Assembly (NCBI RefSeq): GCF_000737595.1
Contig: NZ_CP006271.1
Location: 1,798,001 to 1,862,000, forward strand
DNA from: Synechococcus sp. KORDI-52
Lineage (GTDB): Bacteria > Cyanobacteriota > Cyanobacteriia > PCC-6307 > Cyanobiaceae
Length of the DNA: 64,000 bases
Direction of reading: 5' to 3'
Below the pieces are notes generated by a model. That model had not been told where the DNA came from. It saw only the letters and a program-made list of their open reading frames with translations, and did not search any database. Both the position numbers and the translations under genes were made by a program. Numbering within the stretch: the stretch's first letter is position 1; each line of letters opens with the position of its first letter. Below, piece by piece: positions 36,510-43,520 of the stretch.

Positions 36510-36734
36510 TCAGCCCCTTGGGCAGATGTGAGTCACGAGGTCGGCGTTGATCCAGTTGATGACGCCTGTATCGACGTCTGCCACTTGGAACAGCGTTGGA
36601 ACGTTGGGGTTTCTGGCGCCGCCATCGACCCAAATCACATCAGCCATGCGCCAGGCACCTTCCGTGTCGGTGACGATCACGGTCATACCTGCTTTGACGT
36701 GCAGGAAAACCGGATCCGGCTGGGGCGCTGGCAT
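36510..36734 (-). CDS. DUF3104 family protein
   Basis: This 74-residue protein of a picocyanobacterial family starts MPAPQPDPVFLHVKAGMTVI. The family pattern is VDGGARNPNVPTLFQVADVD followed by TGVINWINADLV. The fold is probably all-beta, and GMTVIV resembles the start of an SH3-like barrel. I start at ATG 36732-36734; the longer frame adds unrelated residues. This is one of three DUF3104 loci in the window. The function is unknown. It appears intact. Confidence 0.75.
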   Translation of the reverse strand: MPAPQPDPVFLHVKAGMTVIVTDTEGAWRMADVIWVDGGARNPNVPTLFQVADVDTGVINWINADLVTHICPRG

Positions 36735-36935
36735 GATCAACCGAAATACACTTATTGCTAGTACATACGTATTATTACAGGAGCCGACCAGGTGTCCAGA
36801 GGCAGACACTTAAAGACGCGTGACATCAACAGTTAAGCGATCTAAGACTTTGTAACGAGCTGAACCTTTTGTCTCGGTTGAGTCAAACGGGACTCGATTT
36901 GCTGCCTATTCCTGAGGACAGCAGGGATACATGCC

Positions 36936-37109
36936 ATGAAAGCGACCAAGCTCACGACCGCTCCACAGGGCTTCGAGTACTACAGGGTTTGCGACCAAGA
37001 AGGCGTCTGCCGTGTAGTCAGAGGCATGTGGGCCGCCCAGCACCTGATAGAAGACATGCCTGAGCTGACAGCCACTAAGACAAAGCTCTACCCAGCGGAA
37101 TGGGCTTAA
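36936..37109 (+). CDS. Small protein beside the right attachment site (57 residues)
   Basis: The frame starts MKATKLTTAPQGFEYYRVCD and continues QEGVCRVVRGMWAAQHLIED to end in TKLYPAEWA. It has two cysteines, no membrane segment and a plausible ribosome binding site (AGGG ~10 nt upstream). It lies immediately left of the TAGGGCAC repeats and the right attachment repeat, a position where excisionase genes often sit. No excisionase motif is recognisable, so that role is only a guess. Confidence 0.45.
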   Translation: MKATKLTTAPQGFEYYRVCDQEGVCRVVRGMWAAQHLIEDMPELTATKTKLYPAEWA

Positions 37110-37112
37110 CCA

Positions 37113-37150
37113 TTTAGGGCACGTTGTAGGGCACACCCGATTTAGGGCAC
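37113..37150 (+). repeat. Three TAGGGCAC repeats near right attachment site
   Basis: TTTAGGGCAC occurs at 37113-37122 and 37141-37150, with TAGGGCAC also at 37127-37134, all in the same orientation and ending 41 nt before the tRNA repeat. The motif starts are 12 and 16 nt apart. With the copy at 34252 they look like arm-type integrase sites or excisionase sites. Confidence 0.65.
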
Positions 37151-37191
37151 GCACAAAATCAGTGATTGCAATGCTTTTGCAGCCCAAACAG

Positions 37192-37252
37192 CTGGTCTTG
37201 AAAACCAGCGTGTCTTCACGGGCACCGTGAGTTCGAATCCCACCCTCTCCGT
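37192..37252 (+). repeat. tRNA-Ser 3' fragment (attR)
   Basis: This is a 61-nt copy of the tRNA-Ser 3' part, from the anticodon stem to just past the discriminator, with one change (G to A in the T-stem). It lacks the acceptor 5' strand and D-arm, so it is not a functional tRNA. It marks the right end of the 3.1-kb element and perhaps the left end of the next one. Confidence 0.92.
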
Positions 37253-37409
37253 CCCCAGTTAGTCCCAGAAAATCCTGAATATCGCAGAAGCCATTCCACG
37301 ACTGTCTTTTTTGTGTCTGTTGTCCCCTGTCGTCCCAGGAAATGCAGCAGAATGCCAGAGATGTGATGGGTATGGTGATGGGTCTAAAAACCATCGGTAT
37401 TGGGTATAA

Positions 37410-37655
37410 GTGTGCTACGCACTAGGTACTCAGACAAAGCTCAATGACAAGCAGATAGCCGCACTACACGCTAAAGACAGCAAACATATTGTCTCCTTAG
37501 GTAATTCTCTGTTCCTTGCAATCAAGCCCCTGAAGAGTGAGGGGAAGAAGGGATTCCTAGGCAGAGCAAGGGTCCCACCCGGACAGGATGGAAAGCAGAT
37601 TAAGGTGCGATTGGAACCTCAAGCTGCGATTATTGACGCCTGTTCAGCGCTGTGA
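37410..37655 (+). pseudogene. Integrase N-terminal domain (P4-like arm-binding), truncated
   Basis: The 81-residue frame reads QTKLNDKQIAALHAKDSKHI, then VSLGNSLFLAIKPLKSEGKK and FLGRARVPPG, the arm-DNA-binding (DUF4102-type) N-terminus of P4-family tyrosine integrases. After KQIKVRLEP the frame turns random and stops. The expected next segment of such an integrase is found in the same orientation 1.65 kb downstream at 39306. It starts 157 nt after the tRNA fragment, the standard place for an integrase. Confidence 0.8.
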
Positions 37656-38083
37656 AGCGCGTTAGGAGCAGCGTAGAGGATTCCCATACGTGCATCTAAA
37701 CGCTCTCTGAGACGCTCTCTGCGTCCTTGTGCATAACGAACCAAGTCAACTCAATGACAACAAAGCGTACTGCTGGATATTTTTAGTCAGTCTTGACTCA
37801 AACCCTCGAGCCTATCTAGCATCCAATTGATAGTTGCTTCACGAAAATCTTCTGGATTTAGCACTCGAAATCCACAATATTCCTAAAAGAGCATGTCGCC
37901 AAAAAGACAATAAAAACAAAAGACGAAGCCAAAATCTATCAAAAGAATAGTGCAAGAACACGTGTCAACCAGCCATCTTTTATTTGATGAAGCTAAATGC
38001 TTTATTGACAAGCGTACTCGCGACAATTAGCGCTCGCCAAAGGCTCATGAAATAATAAAGATTAGACGAAAATCAGAGTCCTC
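37656..38083. other. Intergenic AT-rich stretch, 0.4 kb
   Basis: No gene is supported. This AT-rich DNA lies inside the segment that separates the two integrase pieces. I saw no repeat or hairpin with a clear role. Confidence 0.5.
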
Positions 38084-38956
38084 TTAAACACGAAAAGCGT
38101 TTCTCAACTTTTTCATAAACTTAGACGCCTTAGCGTCTTCGGCAGTCGTAAATTCTTGTGTTTTTGCGAAGTTACCCTCAGGTAGAACGTTGTAAGTCTC
38201 CCCAATGACATTGACGAGTCTTCGGGATACTGAGGATGGCGTTCGGGATGTAACACTATGAATTGAGTCAAAAGTATTGAGAAAAAAGACAAGTGTATTT
38301 GCTCTGTATTCTATCGTGCGAAACGGAAAAATCTTTCTATTGGCTACTTTATTTTTATTGAATGACCTAGATACGCGTTTTTTCCATCTCCAAAGTGTAA
38401 GGTCGCCGCCTTTTGAATAATCCAACTCGTTTCTGAAGTAAAGAAGACCTGCCCATAGCTCAACAGAGCAATCAGTGTGAGGGCCTATTACACTAGAACT
38501 GGTAGAACTTGGAGTATTAATACCAATTTGGCAATCAAGCGAGATTGGATGTTTATCATTTTCCGTAAAGCGAGTTGCGCAAGGATGCTCGGACAATGCT
38601 GGAAATAGTTCTGGGTAATAACGCTCGATAGAGGAACCGAACACTCTCAAGACATCATCTCTAAAATCCGTGGAGAGATGGTATGAAACAAAATCCTGCC
38701 AAATCTGAGGAAAATCACTGATATTCTTCAGAAAAGCTCCTCCAGGTATATCGACACGAATATTTTCACCGGGATACGAGTCAAAGTGTCGGCTCATGGA
38801 TATTATGTCTGAATCTTTGGGATAAGTCCTAGAAAGTTCTTCGTATATTTTTTCGGGAAGGCATTCTTCAGTGGCAAGGTACGGGAACGGCTCTAGATGG
38901 ACACTTTTCTCGATGACTGAGTTCAATACACTTAATTCTTTCATTGGTGAAGCCAT
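38084..38956 (-). CDS. 2-oxoglutarate/Fe(II)-dependent oxygenase-like protein
   Basis: This 290-residue protein has the double-stranded beta-helix signature of 2OG-Fe(II) oxygenases. The metal motif appears as GPHTDCSVELWAGLLYF (His-X-Asp near residue 160), then GGDLTLWRW, and the distal His in FDSIHSVTSR with Arg in SSVSRRLVNVI as the 2OG-binding residue. The family includes phage and cyanobacterial hydroxylases acting on amino-acid or sugar groups. The substrate is unknown. AT-rich codon use unlike the core supports transfer. It sits between the two integrase pieces. Confidence 0.75.
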   Translation of the reverse strand: MASPMKELSVLNSVIEKSVHLEPFPYLATEECLPEKIYEELSRTYPKDSDIISMSRHFDSYPGENIRVDIPGGAFLKNISDFPQIWQDFVSYHLSTDFRDDVLRVFGSSIERYYPELFPALSEHPCATRFTENDKHPISLDCQIGINTPSSTSSSVIGPHTDCSVELWAGLLYFRNELDYSKGGDLTLWRWKKRVSRSFNKNKVANRKIFPFRTIEYRANTLVFFLNTFDSIHSVTSRTPSSVSRRLVNVIGETYNVLPEGNFAKTQEFTTAEDAKASKFMKKLRNAFRV

Positions 38957-39134
38957 AATATGTATTTAATTTAGCATGGAGAGCTTGCAATTGCGGGCGA
39001 GCAATAAATTCTTAGATGTATCATGTTGATCCTCCATCACTTCTCACCTTTGATTATGATGAAGCAGAACACTTCGTGGCAATAGTCGCGACTTTCACAT
39101 GAGAGAATGATGAATTGGAATACTATTTAATTGA

Positions 39135-39272
39135 TCAGTTCTGCAAGTCAATACTTTTCTCGTCTTGCTTCTTCTTGGCATAGGTTCTGGCAGTTGCTTC
39201 AGCACTACGCTTTTTAATATTGCTCCTGTCGTAGTGCCGAACATGGATTTCAAGACTGTGCCCAGTTAGTTT
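39135..39272 (-). pseudogene. Tyrosine integrase C-terminal fragment
   Basis: The minus strand reads KLTGHSLEIHVRHYDRSNIK and continues KRSAEATARTYAKKKQDEKS to a TGA at 39135-39137. TGHS followed by HYDR matches the end of the catalytic domain of tyrosine recombinases (the GHS box and the nucleophilic Tyr). Nothing upstream continues the domain. It is opposite in orientation to the fragment at 39306, so a separate recombinase left it. Confidence 0.65.
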
Positions 39273-39305
39273 GTTTAACTAGATAGACATCATTTCCTTC
39301 TTCAA

Positions 39306-39679
39306 TTTGATAATGGAAAGGGCGTCGATCAGTGGACGCTGAAAGAGGCAAAGGAGGAATGGGACCGCATCAGAGCGTGGACAAAAAAGACTGGAAGGGA
39401 CCCACGGGACCTCTACAGGCGAGAGATGCAGGGCATTGACTCTCCAACGAGAAGACACTTAAGGACGCCATAGACACCTATATAGAGCTCTCAGGGCACA
39501 AGGAGAGCACTCTCAAGGACTACAAGAACAAGCTCTGCAATCAGGTCATCCATGCCCTTGGAGCAGAGAACTACTTAAGGGTCCTAGAGTGGAGCAGCGA
39601 AGGACGCCGGAAAGTCCTGCCGGTGCTGCTGGTGGCCAAGGTCCAATTGGAGAAGGTCCTCAGCTTGATGGTGTCGTAA
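39306..39679 (+). pseudogene. Tyrosine integrase central fragment, frameshifted
   Basis: The first part reads FDNGKGVDQWTLKEAKEEWD, then RIRAWTKKTGRDPRDL, the linker after the arm-binding domain of P4-like integrases. After a frameshift near 39450 it continues KTLKDAIDTYIELSGHKEST and LKDYKNKLCNQVIHALG, the SAM-like core-binding domain, and stops at TAA 39677-39679. It picks up about where the N-terminal piece at 37410-37620 breaks off, so the two may be one gene split by an insertion. The catalytic domain is missing. Confidence 0.72.
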
Positions 39680-39702
39680 CTGACTTTGCAAGTCTTCCTT
39701 AG

Positions 39703-39939
39703 TCACCAAATAATAGTGATGTTTATTATGTCCAAGCTAACAACCTTGCCTACTTCTATGACGGGGCAATTTGGGACAGCATCGGAGAAATTGTTGGATC
39801 ACAAGAAAATGCAGGTGCGCCCGCGGGGAGAATCATTTCTTACGCCGCAGCCACAGAAGCAAAAGACTATCTTGAGTGTGATGGAAGTTGATTAAACACA
39901 ACTGTATATGCAAGTCTCATTGCGGCCATTGACCATTAA
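39703..39939 (+). pseudogene. Phage tail-collar (tail fibre) protein fragment with TGA
   Basis: The frame reads SDVYYVQANNLAYFYDGAIW, then APAGRIISYAAATEAKDYLE and CDGS, TGA (39889-39891), and continues LNTTVYASLIAAID. The block around GRIISYA...YLECDG with TTYAxLxAAI matches the phage tail collar domain. No start is present and the piece is short, so this is a relic of a prophage-like tail fibre. Confidence 0.65.
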
Positions 39940-40058
39940 ACGGTATCACAGGATACACATAACATGTTGGGGCAAGTATTGCTTCTAATCAGGGAAATAT
40001 CCAGATGCGTTGTCCCAAACCTAGTTATTGCAAGGGTTCTCAATCTAAATTCAACACG

Positions 40059-40070
40059 CACCCTCTCCGT
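40059..40070 (+). repeat. 12-bp match to tRNA-Ser 3' terminus
   Basis: CACCCTCTCCGT is identical to the end of the tRNA-Ser gene and of the 37192 repeat. The match does not extend further upstream. It could be the eroded outer attachment site of a second element (37252-40070), or chance; 12 bases in a 64-kb window in the expected place is suggestive, not proof. Confidence 0.4.
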
Positions 40071-40494
40071 TGAGCATCTCAAATTTCCAACGAATTTGAG
40101 ACAAAATCTGAGATGCGTTGGACCCAGCAGCTGAGCTGGTCAGTGAGCACAAAAAAAGTTCTCCTGTACCAGGATCTCCCCCGGTGCTGTGATTCGCCTG
40201 GTGCCTGGATCACGCCGTTGTCATCGCTCTGCTTAGGCAAAAAAAGAGGTAGGCCCCTCAGCCCACCCCCAAACGACGCATTGAAGGCATCTCTGCCCTC
40301 TCCTCCATTCTCGCTGACGGACGGGCTCTCGCCGGGTATCAGATGCACCTAATTAGGCATTAATGACTATCCAGATTTTCTCAAGTTGGCTGTGAGGATG
40401 GACGAGGCGCATGCACCTCTGCAAACGCTTGGGAGATGGAATGTTCGCGGGTTCCCTCGCCCGCGTCTCCCTAATTACCCAGTCAAGTGAGGGG
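40071..40494. other. Intergenic stretch, 0.4 kb
   Basis: There are overlapping frames on both strands (for example 40113-40352) with no recognisable domain. I cannot support a gene. The end of the stretch leads into repeat I. Confidence 0.4.
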
Positions 40495-40889
40495 TGAAAA
40501 TTGTGCGGCCGATGGTGGTGCACCACCGGAGCGATTCGGCCACTTGTAGAGCTTGGTAGAGGAATCGCTTCCTTTCCGCACCAGCCTCAATTCCTTAAGA
40601 ATTCTCTTAAGGGCGAGTGGACATGACCCCCACCAAAACAGAGGTCAAATCACAGCTCTCGTCGGACTCGCTCTGTCCGGCTTTCGGGCCCAATTAGCAA
40701 CCCAACGAGACGATGATGCACGTAAAGTCGCTGTGGTGTCGTGCCACCGCGAGCACTTTTTAGACATCCACAAATTCACTGCGACTTCAGGTTTTGTTGG
40801 TAGCGGTTTCCCTCGCTTGACTCCCCCTCAACCCACCTCGGATCGACGAGCGAGACAGCCGCTGGATCTCAACCTACACAGAAGAGCTG
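40495..40889 (+). repeat. Repeat family I, copy 1 (about 395 bp)
   Basis: This sequence is an imperfect direct repeat of 42914-43310, aligned along its whole length with well over 70% identity by eye. It contains a perfect palindrome GGTGGTGCACCACC at 40515-40528 and a hairpin CCTTAAGA/TCTTAAGG near 40593-40612. It ends 13 nt before the ATG of the 40903 gene. The frames in it do not match a known protein. I read it as a structured non-coding element. Confidence 0.7.
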
Positions 40890-40902
40890 TAAGCCGAAGG
40901 CA

Positions 40903-41193
40903 ATGCCCCAGGCACTGACCGCGTTTCACCTGCTGGCTGATGGGTACAACTTTCACAACAAGATCGACACCTGCGGCTTTGCCGACAACGAGGAGCTGTG
41001 TAATCGGCTTTTCCTGAGCGGTTGGGGGTTGTTTGTTGGCTCGATCGTTGGAGTCTGCGTCTTCTACTGGCTCACCGAGAAAGTGCCGCTCATGCGCAGC
41101 TGGCGAGAGCGAGCACCTTGGCCTTTAACCGTCTTGGCCTACGCATCGATGGCGATTGCTGTCGTGCTGTGGTTCATGGCAGAGAACGTCTGA
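40903..41193 (+). CDS. Small membrane protein in repeat unit 1
   Basis: This 96-residue protein starts MPQALTAFHLLADGYNFHNK, has an N-terminal domain with two cysteines (IDTCGFADNEELCNRLF), then two membrane helices (GWGLFVGSIVGVCVFYWL and PLTVLAYASMAIAVVLWFMA) separated by a basic turn. The N-terminus lacks a signal peptide. It begins right after repeat I. The GC-rich codon use is like the core. I recognise no family, but the layout is convincing. Confidence 0.6.
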   Translation: MPQALTAFHLLADGYNFHNKIDTCGFADNEELCNRLFLSGWGLFVGSIVGVCVFYWLTEKVPLMRSWRERAPWPLTVLAYASMAIAVVLWFMAENV

Positions 41194-41231
41194 CGTGGCT
41201 CACCCAGCTTCTGGTGCCCACCCCATTTCTT

Positions 41232-41456
41232 TTAGCAAGGTCGGACCCAAAGCTTGCATCGCTTCTTTAGGTGCTCACCCTGCTGGAGCTGCTTCTGCCT
41301 GAGGTTACAGCCCACCATCGTGTGGCAATGCTGGTCGATGCCGTAAGTGAAGTGTTGGCAGGCCATGCAGACCACGCCACCCTTCCATCCGTCCAGCTCT
41401 CGGTCGTCAATGAAATCCCATCCCTCCATGGCTCTTCCGCAGTAGTACGTCAGCAC
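41232..41456 (-). CDS. Small Cys/His-rich protein
   Basis: This 74-residue protein starts MLTYYCGRAMEGWDFIDDRE. Cys and His are spaced as if to hold zinc: VVCMACQHFTYG, then DQHCHTMVGCNLRQ, then KKRCKLW. It has no membrane segment. It is convergent with the 40903 gene and lies between it and repeat II copy A. I recognise a conserved-looking zinc-binding pattern but no named family. Confidence 0.6.
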   Translation of the reverse strand: MLTYYCGRAMEGWDFIDDRELDGWKGGVVCMACQHFTYGIDQHCHTMVGCNLRQKQLQQGEHLKKRCKLWVRPC

Positions 41457-41504
41457 TAGCCTAAGTCCGCAATCTTTGGCAACGGGTCAGCGGAGGAGCT
41501 GGCG

Positions 41505-41676
41505 CTGGAGTCGCAACTGGTCACCAACCCCCTGGGTGGCGGTCACAACTTGGGCACACAAGTGCGTCAACTTGGTGTTGGCGAGGAGTCGCTCAGCCTC
41601 TGGAATTGACACCACCAGGGGTTCGCCTTGCCGCAGCGGAGGGGAGGCATACGGCTGCCTCCTTCTCCCTGAATCA
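41505..41676 (+). repeat. Repeat family II, copy A
   Basis: This ~170-nt element matches 43816-43992 over its length and 46400-46529 (inverted, shortened). It contains two hairpins: CCTCTGG/CCAGGGG, which needs one G-U pair, and GGAGGGGAGGC/GCCTCCTTCTCC with loop ATACGGCT. The last bases overlap the stop of the thermonuclease pseudogene on the other strand. Confidence 0.7.
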
Positions 41677-42077
41677 GTCTTGCATCAGCTCTGCAAACCA
41701 CTCGCACTGGTCGGCGTACCGCTCATCAACATCGGCGTAGCCCTCGTGGACCATCAGCTCGTTGACGTTCACGCCATCAACCTCAAGCTCTGCCACGGTC
41801 CTGCCGTAGCGATCGGTGGTCTTGCGCTTGATCACCACCTCCTTGCCAAGGATCAGATCACGGAGGAAGTCACGTGAGGCACGAGCCTTGATTGGTTCCT
41901 TCAGCTTGTAGCGGGTGGACCTCAGCTTCGGGGCATCAATGCAGTTGAGTCGGATCTTTTCACCGGCTGATGATGTTGCGTGTCACCATCGTAAGCTTTG
42001 ATAATCATTACCTTAGGTGTGATGTAGCAGCCCATCAGTGGCACTGCGAGAATTAAAATTAAAAGGTTTTTGGTCAT
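41674..42077 (-). pseudogene. Thermonuclease-like lipoprotein (SNase fold) with frameshift
   Basis: The N-terminus MTKNLLILILAVPLMGC is a lipoprotein signal, followed by YITPKVMIIKAYDGDT. Near 41966 the frame must shift by one base to continue SSAGEKIRLNCIDAPKLRST, then KEVVIKRKTTDRYGRTVAEL and NELMVHEGYADVDERYADQC, the SNase homologue core, ending at TGA 41674-41676. The catalytic Arg of IRL and the later DRYGR Arg are present, while the usual Glu after DAP is Lys. One indel separates it from an intact gene. Confidence 0.8.
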
Positions 42078-42117
42078 CGGTTAAAATCAAAAATGAAGAT
42101 CTAGAAAGGTTATTGTT

Positions 42118-42474
42118 TTGGTAGAGAAAATTTTCCAGACCGCAATCGCCATCTTAGGTTCAATCGGTATTTTTTATTGGATTGCCGATCAAGTAGAGAA
42201 GCGACGAGTTGACAATGTGCAGGCAAAAAAAGAACTACTGCAACGAAAGAATGCTCGCATCAAAAAGATGGCAAGGGTTCTTCAAGGCATGAATCGTCTT
42301 GAAGTGCTTTACTCTCAAAGAGTAGGTGCACTGGAAGGCAGAAGCCCAGTGACTGTACTAAAGGAGTTCAGAGACGTGGTAAAAAAGGATTACATGAATC
42401 CCAACACTTACAGCGATTCACTTCTTCTTTCGATTCTTAATGACATCGAAGAAGAGGAATTGAACCAGCGTTAG
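42118..42474 (+). CDS. Hypothetical protein with N-terminal membrane helix and coiled coil
   Basis: This 118-residue protein begins at TTG 42118 (ribosome-site-like AAAGG 8-12 nt upstream). A short membrane helix (AIAILGSIGIFYWIADQV) is followed by a basic coiled coil (KKELLQRKNARIKKMARVLQ) and an acidic end (LSILNDIEEEELNQR). The codon use is AT-rich. The 41-nt spacer from the divergent SNase relic probably holds both promoters. The family is not recognised. Confidence 0.55.
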   Translation: MVEKIFQTAIAILGSIGIFYWIADQVEKRRVDNVQAKKELLQRKNARIKKMARVLQGMNRLEVLYSQRVGALEGRSPVTVLKEFRDVVKKDYMNPNTYSDSLLLSILNDIEEEELNQR

Positions 42475-42497
42475 GGTTCAGAGGAAAGAAGAAAAGT

Positions 42498-42781
42498 TCA
42501 GTCTCCTTCGGGAAAGCTCTCTTCAATGATTGTTGCCAGGGTCATGGCGTGGTTCAACACATGCAGCTTCCGCTGTGCCTGGTGGCTCTGCGTGTCACGT
42601 TCCGTTGAGTCACCACCTCACGCAAGGCATTCACCATTTCAAGTGAGCTGCCGAGATGCTTCACCTGTTTGAAAGAGAAGTTGCCAATGGAGATGTGGAT
42701 CCAAGACTGCAATGCCTTCTCCGAGTGTTCGAAGGTGACTTGCCCTTGTACTGGGTTGAGTTTCTCGGTCTGACTAATCAA
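42498..42781 (-). pseudogene. Small accessory protein gene with one frameshift
   Basis: The frame starts MISQTEKLNPVQGQVTFEHS and runs to LREVVTQRN; there a one-base shift near 42600 gives RDTQSHQAQRKLHVLNHAMT and LATIIEESFPEGD before a TGA at 42498-42500. Both parts are protein-like and helical, and the first frame becomes random after the shift point. I infer a single-indel inactivation or error. The family is unknown. Confidence 0.5.
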
Positions 42782-42913
42782 CGTCCCTCAGGCTCGCCGA
42801 ACACAGGGGGTAAACACATCACTCAACTGAGAGATGGATGAACAACAGATGATCTACCACCCGGATTGCGCTTCGGGTATGTGTGGTTTCAGGGACTCAG
42901 CCAAATGGGTTTT

Positions 42914-43310
42914 GAAATTTGTGTGGCCGACGGTGATGGATCACCGGAGCGATTCGACCACATCAACATTTTGATACCAGAATCGGTTTGCATCGATACC
43001 CACCCTGATTTCTTAAGAATGGCTCTCGATGATGAGCGGACCTGACCTCTGCCGAAACAGAGGTCAAATCTCAGCTCTCGTCGGACATCGCCCTGTCCGG
43101 CTTTCGGGTCCGATTGGCAACCCGACGAGACGATGATGCACTGAAAATCGCTGTGGTGTCGTGCCACGGCGAGCACTTTTTAGATGTCCACAAATTCACG
43201 GCGACTTCAGGCTTTTTTTGGTATGGGTTTCCTCGCTTGACTGCCCCTCAACCCGCCTCTGATTGCCGAGCCAGACAGCCACTGAATCTCGAACTGCTCA
43301 GGAAGAGCTG
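42914..43310 (+). repeat. Repeat family I, copy 2 (about 397 bp)
   Basis: This aligns end to end with 40495-40889. The palindrome here is CGGTGATGGATCACCG (42930-42945): relative to copy 1 an inner G-C pair is replaced by A-T on both arms, a paired change. A further hairpin GACCTCTG/CAGAGGTC lies at 43043-43064 and the arms CTCGTCGG/CCGACGAG bracket 43077-43128. This copy has the better-preserved stems. It lies upstream of the DUF3104 gene. Confidence 0.7.
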
Positions 43311-43496
43311 CACATGCAAGGCTGCTGGGAGCGAGCATCGCCGCCGATCGGGATCTTGATCATCGTCTCGGTAAGGCTGCTGTCGTGCTGTCAGTCGCGG
43401 CAGGCAACGCTTGACCCTGGACACCCACGCCAGCTGAGGAGCAAGCCGCCTTTGATCAGCACATTGAACAGTTGCCAAACCTCGGCAAGCTAGCTA

Positions 43497-43520
43497 ACAG
43501 TACAGCCGTACTGTCGGAGG
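43497..43520 (+). promoter_or_regulatory. Palindrome directly before the ribosome binding site of DUF3104 gene
   Basis: ACAGTAC and GTACTGT form a perfect 7-bp inverted repeat with a 4-base gap (43497-43514), followed at once by GGAGG (43516-43520), 7 nt before the ATG. Such a hairpin or operator would block either ribosome or repressor access. No regulator gene is adjacent. Confidence 0.5.

Larger units (their letters stand above)
34069..37252. mobile_element. Small tRNA-Ser-integrated element, 3.1 kb between direct repeats
   Basis: The 61-bp direct repeats bound a segment carrying a truncated hsdM, several tiny ORFs, a membrane protein, a DUF3104 gene and no integrase of its own. Short TAGGGCAC repeats lie beside both ends. 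The segment is more AT-rich and less gene-dense than the core. It looks like a passenger or satellite unit, or the remains of a larger element, that used the tRNA-Ser site. An integrase N-terminus lies just outside the right repeat. Confidence 0.75.

Noticed and set aside
36906-37394. Second minus-strand frame with the same GEGGIRTHGAREDTLVFKT string
   Set aside because: It is the reverse of the duplicated tRNA-Ser fragment, not a gene.
40079-40352. Overlapping frames on both strands after the 12-bp att match
   Set aside because: Neither has a domain or ribosome site; composition does not favour either.
40553-43359. Protein-coding reading of repeat I (both copies have a shared open frame with HFLD...HKFTATSGF)
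   Set aside because: Differences fall at all codon positions and the frame has no good start or family; the palindromes argue for a structured element. Not fully excluded.
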